A DNA stretch of 8,647 nucleotides, taken from NCBI GenBank assembly GCA_001873755.1, contig MNZT01000035.1:1-8647 (forward strand), read 5' to 3'. Each line of letters opens with the position of its first letter. Position 1 is the stretch's first letter. The notes beneath the pieces are model-generated. The model worked only from the letters and a program-made list of their open reading frames with translations. It was not told the DNA's origin and did not search any database. The position numbers were made by a program, and so were the translations under genes. Positions 1-4,553 of this stretch are shown in pieces. The DNA is from Candidatus Wirthbacteria bacterium CG2_30_54_11 (GTDB taxonomy: Bacteria > Patescibacteriota > CG2-30-54-11).

Positions 1-113
1 TCCGTCTTGATCAGAGTAGGTCGAGACATGCCAAGTCGCGTCGCCAAATCATTCTGGGACATGCCGAATTCAGTTCTGAACGCTCGAATATTTATTGCTA
101 TATCGGTAGACAC
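1..113 (-). CDS. XRE-family helix-turn-helix regulator, 5' part only
   Basis: The gene starts at GTG (113-111) and stays open to the window edge, giving 37 codons. The visible protein reads as the N-terminal half of a Cro/C1-type (XRE) DNA-binding domain. Residues 3-17 form the first helix (TDIAINIRAFRTEFG). Residues 18-37 (MSQNDLATRLGMSRPTLIKT) match the family pattern of helix 2, turn and recognition helix, including the typical MSQ, LA, LGMSRPTL positions. The GTG start is chosen because a good Shine-Dalgarno sequence (GGTGAGG, 119-125) sits five bases upstream; the ATG at codon 18 would cut off helix 1. Proteins of this type act as small repressors, often of their own promoter, and are common as antitoxins or as the N-terminal part of XRE-ImmA/IrrE fusions. 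Which of these applies cannot be told because the rest lies outside. It is downstream of folC on the same strand with its own promoter region. Confidence 0.75.
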   Translation of the reverse strand, partial: MSTDIAINIRAFRTEFGMSQNDLATRLGMSRPTLIKT

Positions 114-118
114 AATAA

Positions 119-125
119 CCTCACC
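119..125 (-). promoter_or_regulatory. Ribosome binding site of the XRE regulator
   Basis: On the minus strand GGTGAGG lies five bases before the GTG codon at 113-111. It is the strongest Shine-Dalgarno match seen in this window and is the main reason for accepting a GTG-started gene here. Confidence 0.65.
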
Positions 126-133
126 AGACAATG

Positions 134-175
134 ATTATACAGGCATACTGTATCGTACGCCTCAGAACATGTCAA
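134..175 (-). promoter_or_regulatory. Probable promoter of the XRE regulator
   Basis: A perfect TTGACA (-35) lies at 170-175 on the minus strand. At a 17-base spacing it is followed by TACAGT (147-152), a 4-of-6 match to the -10 box. A perfect TATAAT lies further on at 134-139, but it is 30 bases from TTGACA, so the two perfect boxes cannot form one sigma-70 promoter. Either the TTGACA/TACAGT pair is used, or TATAAT acts with a poor -35 sequence and gives a very short leader. Both options put the start site a suitable distance before the Shine-Dalgarno sequence. Confidence 0.45.
141..162. promoter_or_regulatory. Inverted-repeat operator candidate upstream of the XRE gene
   Basis: The arms AGGCATAC (141-148) and GTACGCCT (155-162) are inverted repeats with one mismatch, separated by six bases. 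The palindrome lies between the TTGACA and TATAAT boxes and covers the alternative -10 box. Size, spacing and position fit binding by a dimer of an XRE protein that represses its own promoter. That it is the site for this regulator is inference. Confidence 0.5.
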
Positions 176-227
176 GAAAATTGAAAAGAAAATGATAACA
201 ATTTGTAAACAATTACACCACAACAAA

Positions 228-1646
228 TCAATGCTTTCCTCTTCTCGCATCTGCGTTGAATTCCATGGTATCGAACGATAGCGGCGCCTGCTCTCCCAGG
301 ACTTTTTTCATCTCGCCTACCAGGTACAGGGAACCGCAGATGATCGTCGTGTCTGAGGGCCCGACTGCCTGCCTGGCAAGTCGCAAGGCTTCCGCAGGAC
401 TGGCCGTCACTTCGCCCTTACCAAGCACTGCCCGCAGGTCTGCCGGATCGAAGTCGGCCACCAGCTCATGAATAGGCGTAAAGATAAAATCGTCCGCGAT
501 GGTATCCAACTCGCGGAGCATCAGGTCGACCTTCTTGTCCGATTTGGCACCGAAGATGATGTGCAATTTTCCTGTGCCTTTCTCCTCTTCTCGAAGCTGA
601 CGAACCGTCTTCACCAACTGGTGAACCCCATCAGCGTTGTGTCCGCCGTCCAGTACCAGACGGCCATACTGATCCGGCCAGACCGGTGAATGAACAACTT
701 CAAGCCTGCCGGGCCAGTTCGTCCTAGCCAGACCGGCTCGGAGCTGCGCTGCGTCCAGGCTGATATCCCCGTTCAAAGCCATGCGGGTCGCGATACCGAC
801 GGCGCAGGCGACATTTTCCTGCTGGTACAGACCGACCAGAGGCAGATGAAGGTCAGTTATGACATCATGGCCACGAGCAAATGAAAACGAGCTGCCAGAC
901 CAGTCAGACGCGTTCGAGGACGCCGTCAGATCAATCCCGACCACCTCAAGTCCTACTTCGCATTCTCTGCTCCGACTTCGCACGACATCAAGAGCATCTC
1001 CCGTGCAGGCAGTGACCAGACGAATCGCTCGGTCGGTCGCGGCAGAAGGCCAGATGATGCCGGCTTTTTCCCCGGCGATCTTGGTGACCGTATCACCAAG
1101 TTCTTTCGTGTGCTCAAGTGTCACATTGGTGATGACCTTGTACTCCCAGTCGCGCACATTGGTCGCATCGAACCGACCGCCCATGCCAACCTCGACCACG
1201 ACCCAGTCCAGTTTCTTCTGAGCGAAGTACATGAACGCCATGATGGTCAGTATTTCGAACCAGGTTGGGATTCGACTGCGCTCACCCTCCATGAGATCAA
1301 GATGCGGACGAAGCTGGGTCAGCAAGGCAGCGAACTCAGGTTCGGTCATACATGACGCAGGCCGCCCCGGTTCTTTGAGCTGAAAGCGCTCGGTATAGCT
1401 CACGAGGTGCGGCGAAGTGTACATGCCCACCCGATAGCCAGCTTCGCCCAGGATAGAGAACAGCATGGCGCAGGTGGAACCTTTGCCATTGGTCCCGGTG
1501 ACGTGGATGCCTTTCAGCTGGCGCTCAGGGTTGCCCATAGCTTTCAAGAGTATCTGAATACGGTCAAGCGAGAGCTCAGCCCCGAAGCGCGGGAAGGACT
1601 GAATGTAGGAAATGTAGGAATGGAGATCGGTCGGCGATTTAGGCAT
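228..1646 (-). CDS. folC: Folylpolyglutamate synthase / dihydrofolate synthase
   Basis: This Mur-ligase-family cytoplasmic enzyme adds glutamate to dihydropteroate and/or to reduced folates using ATP. At 472 residues it is slightly longer than the usual 420-440. The ATP-binding loop GTNGKGS is at residues 51-57. The SPHLVSYTERFQL motif is at 78-90. The central signature VVVEVGMGGRFDATN is at 149-163. TNVTLEH (173-179) has Glu where most relatives have Asp. EKAGI (193-197) contains the lysine that is usually carbamylated. DGGHN (333-337) stands for the common DGAHN at the ADP-ribose/C-terminal domain. All key motifs are present, so it should be active. Sequence alone does not separate a bifunctional enzyme from one doing only polyglutamylation. 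The ATG at 1644-1646 fits the family N-terminus (helix before the P-loop), although no clear Shine-Dalgarno sequence precedes it. The repeats upstream separate it from the DUF3800/lepA region; no clear terminator follows the stop codon. Confidence 0.95.
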   Translation of the reverse strand: MPKSPTDLHSYISYIQSFPRFGAELSLDRIQILLKAMGNPERQLKGIHVTGTNGKGSTCAMLFSILGEAGYRVGMYTSPHLVSYTERFQLKEPGRPASCMTEPEFAALLTQLRPHLDLMEGERSRIPTWFEILTIMAFMYFAQKKLDWVVVEVGMGGRFDATNVRDWEYKVITNVTLEHTKELGDTVTKIAGEKAGIIWPSAATDRAIRLVTACTGDALDVVRSRSRECEVGLEVVGIDLTASSNASDWSGSSFSFARGHDVITDLHLPLVGLYQQENVACAVGIATRMALNGDISLDAAQLRAGLARTNWPGRLEVVHSPVWPDQYGRLVLDGGHNADGVHQLVKTVRQLREEEKGTGKLHIIFGAKSDKKVDLMLRELDTIADDFIFTPIHELVADFDPADLRAVLGKGEVTASPAEALRLARQAVGPSDTTIICGSLYLVGEMKKVLGEQAPLSFDTMEFNADARRGKH

Positions 1647-1670
1647 AAGCTAAAAAAATAAAAGGAAAAA

Positions 1671-1764
1671 TGTCATCCTCGGGCTTGACCCGGGGATCCA
1701 GAAAGACAAAAAGTAGAACTCTTTCTTTTTCTTGTCTGGACCCCCGATCGGGTCGAGGGTGACA
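1671..1764. repeat. 94-bp palindromic hairpin repeat upstream of folC
   Basis: The outer ends are TGTCATCCTCG and, inverted, CGAGGGTGACA (one mismatch). The complementarity continues inward through a GGGGATCCAGA / TCTGGACCCCC-type stem and then an inner A-rich/T-rich stem (AGACAAAAAG against CTTTTTCTTGTCT), leaving a short loop near TAGAACT. The whole unit can therefore fold into one long imperfect hairpin. No coding frame fits. Such TGTCATCC...GGATCCAGA palindromes occur as dispersed, non-autonomous repeats in many bacterial genomes. Transposase-driven spread is inference. Confidence 0.7.
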
Positions 1765-1775
1765 AACAAAGATTG

Positions 1776-1818
1776 ATTCCGGCTCAAAGGCCGGAATGAC
1801 ATACAAGACGGAATGACA
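1776..1818. repeat. Small hairpin and GGAATGACA direct repeats
   Basis: ATTCCGGC (1776-1783) and GCCGGAAT (1790-1797) form a perfect 8-bp stem with a six-base loop. The phrase GGAATGACA occurs at 1793-1801 and again at 1810-1818. This looks like a further piece of the same dispersed-repeat family as the neighbouring 94-bp hairpin. On the minus strand the stem is followed by only a weakly T-rich stretch, so it is a poor candidate for an intrinsic terminator. Confidence 0.55.
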
Positions 1819-1827
1819 AAAAAATCG

Positions 1828-1908
1828 TTACGACTTTCGCATGACGGTGAAGAAGGCTTCCTGGGAGACTTCTATCTGACCGATCATCTTCATGCGTTTC
1901 TTGCCTTT
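1828..1908 (-). pseudogene. Orphan duplicate of the last 27 codons of lepA
   Basis: On the minus strand this stretch reads KGKKRMKMIGQIEVSQEAFF followed by TVMRKS and a TAA stop. It matches the LepA C-terminus (residues 605-630 plus stop, at 2368-2448) with only V-to-I and P-to-S changes. At DNA level 71 of 81 bases agree; 8 of the 10 differences fall in third codon positions, which shows that both copies were under coding constraint before they came together. The two are in direct orientation, exactly 540 bp apart, with no indel between them. Upstream of codon AAA (1906-1908) the similarity stops abruptly and the frame runs into a TAG, so there is no complete gene. Best read as the displaced native lepA tail left by an insertion. 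A simple old tandem duplication is the alternative but explains the third-position bias less well. Confidence 0.8.
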
Positions 1909-2044
1909 TGCTCCCCAGAGAATATTCGACCAGTCAAATTTGACATCAGCAAATAATTCCAATAAAATCAGATTGAGCTACCGAAATGCCGAATGGCACG
2001 TAGGTGGCGTTTTTTATGCAGGATAAACTACGATCCCGTATTTC
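1909..2044. other. Decayed stretch between the DUF3800 gene and the lepA relic
   Basis: No intact gene fits this 136-bp stretch. On the minus strand, shifting one base at the end of the DUF3800 frame gives KDKKYGIVVYPA before a stop at 2014-2016. That stretch looks like the next beta strand expected in DUF3800 proteins. The same frame, after a TAG, later reads FADVKFDWSNILWGA and runs straight into the lepA tail. The source of that last piece is unknown. The edge of similarity at 1908/1909 is the likely insertion junction. Confidence 0.4.
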
Positions 2045-2347
2045 TTATCCTTCCTGGACGCTGAGACATTGATTATGTGCGTACTCCTTCAGTATTTCCA
2101 GCCTTTCAGTTTCAGGATAACCCATGGCATGATAGGCACCTTTTGCTCTAAGAAAGTCCCTGGTATGAAGCTCTATTTTAACAGGAAAATCGTACCTGTC
2201 TTTCAGGATCTTGCGAAATGCATGCAAACACTCATACACGGACTTCCAGTCCTGATGATGGACCGTGATGGAGGTAAGCACAAACGCAGGTGATGAATAC
2301 TCCGGGAATCCATCATCTCCAGTTTCATCAAAATACGCTATGAACAT
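2045..2347 (-). CDS. Truncated DUF3800-domain protein, probably a pseudogene
   Basis: The 100-residue product begins MFIAYFDETGDDGFP, the acidic N-terminal signature (YxDExGD) of DUF3800 proteins. It keeps the next conserved block, KIELHTRDF (about residues 57-65), with an E-x-H motif. Family members are usually over 200 residues, with a second acidic half that is missing here. A one-base frame change near 2045-2050 would extend the match through KYGIVVY, so a frameshift probably truncated the gene. DUF3800 proteins have been proposed to be RNase H-like nucleases and are frequent in mobile and defence-related regions, but the function is unproven, and this copy lacks about half the domain. 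The start is supported by AGGAG (2357-2361) nine bases before the ATG. It begins 20 bases after the lepA stop codon and lies between the two lepA tails, so it was probably carried in on the inserted segment and is co-transcribed with lepA. Confidence 0.7.
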   Translation of the reverse strand: MFIAYFDETGDDGFPEYSSPAFVLTSITVHHQDWKSVYECLHAFRKILKDRYDFPVKIELHTRDFLRAKGAYHAMGYPETERLEILKEYAHNQCLSVQEG

Positions 2348-2367
2348 ATCGCTCCACTCCTGCTGAC

Positions 2368-4260
2368 TTATGACTTCCGCATGACGGTGAAGAAGGCTTC
2401 CTGAGGTACTTCTACCTGGCCTATCATCTTCATGCGTTTCTTACCCTTCTTTTGCTTCTTGAGCAGCTTCTCCTTCCGGGTGCGGTCGCCACCGTAGAGC
2501 TTGGCAGTGACATCCTTGCGCGTGGCGCCTCTACGGACCGTGGCGATGACCTTGGCCCCTAGCTGGGCCTGGATCTTGAACTCGAACATCTGGCGCGGTA
2601 TGGCGTCCTTCAGTTTGTCGACGATCTCGCGGGCCAGGAACAGAGAGCGCTCCCGGGGGACGATCTGGGCAAAGGCGTCCACTTCCTTTTCATGTACCAG
2701 GACCTTCAGCTTCTGCAGATTCCCCGGTCTGAGGCCGCAGAGTTCATAGTCCATGGAGGCATAACCGGACGAGATACTTTTCAGACTGTCATAAAAATCG
2801 ACGATGATCTCGGAGAGCGGGACCTCGAAATGGAGATTGACGCGCTCGTCGTCGATGAACTCGGTGGGCATGAAATCACCCCGGTGTTTTTTCACCAGAT
2901 CCATGATACCGCCGATATATTCGCTGGGGCAGATAATGGACAGTTTGACCCAGGGCTCGAGCACCTGTTCGATCTTGATCTCCTCGGGAAATTCCGAAGG
3001 GTTGCGGACGAGCACAAAGCCATAGCCCTCGAGCCGGTCATCCCAGCGGATTTCCTTTGAACACTGGGCGATGAGCTCATCCGCCTGAGGGTCGTTCAAT
3101 GTCCCCTGCGTATAGGCTCCCTGGATGAGCACCCAGTACTCGACATTGGGCGCAGTGAAGATGAGGTCCAGGTCATATTCGCGCTCAAGACGTTCGTGAA
3201 TGATGTCCATGTGGAGCAGCCCAAGGAACCCGCAGCGGAACCCGAAGCCTAGCGCGGCTGATGTCTCGGGCTCGAAGCTGAGCGAGGAGTCGTTCAGCGA
3301 AAGCCGGTCCATGGCTTCCTTCAGGTCCGGATATTCCTCGCTGTTGACCGGGTAGATACCGGCGAACACCTTAGGGATTACCCGTTTATAGCCGTGCAGC
3401 CCGGTTACTCCGATCAGTCCGTGTTTGGTGATGGTATCCCCTACCCGCAAACCAGCTGTATCCTTGAGCCCTGTAGCGATATAGCCAACCTCGCCGGCTG
3501 ACAGCTTTTCGATCGGAACCATCTGCGGCTTGAACACTCCTATCTCCAGAATCTCGGCCTCTGTCCGTTCGCCGAGCATGAAGATCTTGTCTGCTCGTTT
3601 GAATTCACCGTCGATGACGCAGACATAGGCAACCCCGCCCTTGTAGCTGTCGTACTTGGAATCAAAAATCAAAGCCCGGGGCGGCTGGTCGATTTCGGCC
3701 TCTGGATGCGGCACCAGGGTGATGATCTCTTTCAACAGCTGCTCGACGCCCTCGCCGGTCTTGGCCGAGACCGCCAGGATCTCGTTCTCCTTGAATCCGA
3801 ACACTTTTAACATTTCCCGCTTCACGCGGTCCACCTGAGCGCTGGGCAGATCTATCTTGTTGATGACCGGGATCAGGACCAGGTCCTGCTCCAGCGCGAG
3901 GTACACATTGGCGAGCGTCTGTGCCTCGATGCCCTGGGTGGCGTCCACCACCACGACCGCGCCCTGGCAGGCCGCGAGCGAACGGGAAACCTCGTAGGTA
4001 AAGTCGACATGCCCCGGGGTATCGATGAGATTGAGCAGGAACTGCTCGCCGGTGTCCGGGTGCTTCCAGTCCATACGGACCGGAGTAAGCTTGATGGTGA
4101 TGCCGCGTTCCTGTTCGAGGTCCATGAGGTCGAGGTACTGCTTGTGAATCTTGTTCTTGGCCACCGTGCCCGTGATCTCGAGGAACCGGTCCGCGAGCGT
4201 GGATTTGCCGTGGTCGATATGCGCGATGATGCAGAAATTCCGGATATGATTGAGTTCCAT
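2368..4260 (-). CDS. lepA: Elongation factor 4 (LepA GTPase)
   Basis: This ribosome-associated translational GTPase, related to EF-G, acts on stalled or mistranslocated ribosomes; it is 630 residues against about 600 in E. coli. The GTPase domain comes first: P-loop AHIDHGKST (13-21), switch I GITIKLTPV (53-61), DTPGHVD (80-86, including catalytic His84), NKID (134-137) and SAK (165-167). EF-G-like domains follow, then the LepA-specific C-terminal domain ending KGKKRMKMIGQVEVPQEAFF plus TVMRKS. An extra segment of roughly 30 residues lies between about residues 380 and 414 (from after YWVLIQ to before FVLVRNPSEFP), where E. coli LepA is shorter. The ATG matches the family start (M-x3-IRNFxIIAHIDHGKS), though only a weak GGA precedes it. 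The last 26 codons may be of foreign origin, since a diverged second copy lies downstream. The switch I and SRSLAA phrases recall candidate phyla radiation homologues. Function is confident; taxonomy is not. Confidence 0.97.
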   Translation of the reverse strand: MELNHIRNFCIIAHIDHGKSTLADRFLEITGTVAKNKIHKQYLDLMDLEQERGITIKLTPVRMDWKHPDTGEQFLLNLIDTPGHVDFTYEVSRSLAACQGAVVVVDATQGIEAQTLANVYLALEQDLVLIPVINKIDLPSAQVDRVKREMLKVFGFKENEILAVSAKTGEGVEQLLKEIITLVPHPEAEIDQPPRALIFDSKYDSYKGGVAYVCVIDGEFKRADKIFMLGERTEAEILEIGVFKPQMVPIEKLSAGEVGYIATGLKDTAGLRVGDTITKHGLIGVTGLHGYKRVIPKVFAGIYPVNSEEYPDLKEAMDRLSLNDSSLSFEPETSAALGFGFRCGFLGLLHMDIIHERLEREYDLDLIFTAPNVEYWVLIQGAYTQGTLNDPQADELIAQCSKEIRWDDRLEGYGFVLVRNPSEFPEEIKIEQVLEPWVKLSIICPSEYIGGIMDLVKKHRGDFMPTEFIDDERVNLHFEVPLSEIIVDFYDSLKSISSGYASMDYELCGLRPGNLQKLKVLVHEKEVDAFAQIVPRERSLFLAREIVDKLKDAIPRQMFEFKIQAQLGAKVIATVRRGATRKDVTAKLYGGDRTRKEKLLKKQKKGKKRMKMIGQVEVPQEAFFTVMRKS

Positions 4261-4261
4261 G

Positions 4262-4295
4262 CTGTCCGATCTTCATAGAAGGATAACGCGGACAG
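4262..4295 (-). promoter_or_regulatory. Inverted repeat in the lepA leader
   Basis: CTGTCCG (4262-4268) and CGGACAG (4289-4295) are a perfect 7-bp inverted repeat around a 20-base loop. One arm ends a single base before the lepA ATG and covers the only GGA that could serve as a Shine-Dalgarno sequence. The other arm touches the suggested -10 box. It could be an RNA hairpin limiting translation or a protein operator. A 7-bp repeat somewhere in a gap this size can arise by chance; its placement is the reason for listing it. Confidence 0.35.
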
Positions 4296-4323
4296 TATGG
4301 CACAGAGCATCATGTTCCATCAA
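4294..4323 (-). promoter_or_regulatory. Possible lepA promoter
   Basis: On the minus strand TTGATG (4318-4323) and CATACT (4294-4299) are separated by 18 bases; each matches the sigma-70 consensus at four of six positions. The -10 box lies 33 bases before the lepA ATG. It is a weak match, offered because a promoter is expected in this gap after the upstream repeat element. Confidence 0.3.
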
Positions 4324-4346
4324 GCAGGCGAAATCGACCTCTTGAT

Positions 4347-4526
4347 TTCCCCCTTTATGAAAGGGAGACTAAGGCCGCCTTCTGAGGCGACCGTCGCAGC
4401 GACGCTCGCCTCGCAAAGCTTCCGGCGGAGCGGGCAAAGCGGAGCTTCGCTAAAGGCGAGAGGATTTAGCCATCTAGAGACCAAAGAATACAAATCCCCC
4501 CTGCCACCCTTTCATAAAGGGGGGAA
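4347..4526. repeat. 180-bp element with terminal inverted repeats (MITE-like)
   Basis: The left end TTCCCCCTTTATGAAAGGG (4347-4365) is repeated inverted at 4507-4526 with one extra G. Each end is itself a perfect small palindrome, CCCTTT-ATG-AAAGGG. The GC-rich interior has nested inverted repeats, such as CTCGCC against GGCGAG and CGTCG-CAG-CGACG, so the whole can fold into a branched structure. It has no coding frame of its own. Terminal repeats, length and self-complementarity fit a miniature inverted-repeat element. It occupies most of the gap between the large acidic protein gene and lepA, and either end could also end transcription coming from the large gene, although no T-run follows. 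Confidence 0.65.
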
Positions 4527-4553
4527 TAACCACTTGAGAGAGCTACCCAAAAA

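Noticed and set aside
134..175. TTGACA plus TATAAT taken as one perfect sigma-70 promoter
   Set aside because: The boxes are 30 bases apart, far beyond the 16-19 bases a sigma-70 promoter needs. They are reported as alternatives only.
7..195. 62-residue plus-strand open frame
   Set aside because: It overlaps the XRE start, operator and promoter on the other strand, has no ribosome binding site that I can see, and its product has no recognisable domain. The minus-strand reading explains the region better.
3662..4313. Long minus-strand frames overlapping the lepA start (3662-4303 and 3873-4313)
   Set aside because: They are Arg/Pro/Ser-rich out-of-frame readings of the conserved LepA GTPase domain, with no domain signature.
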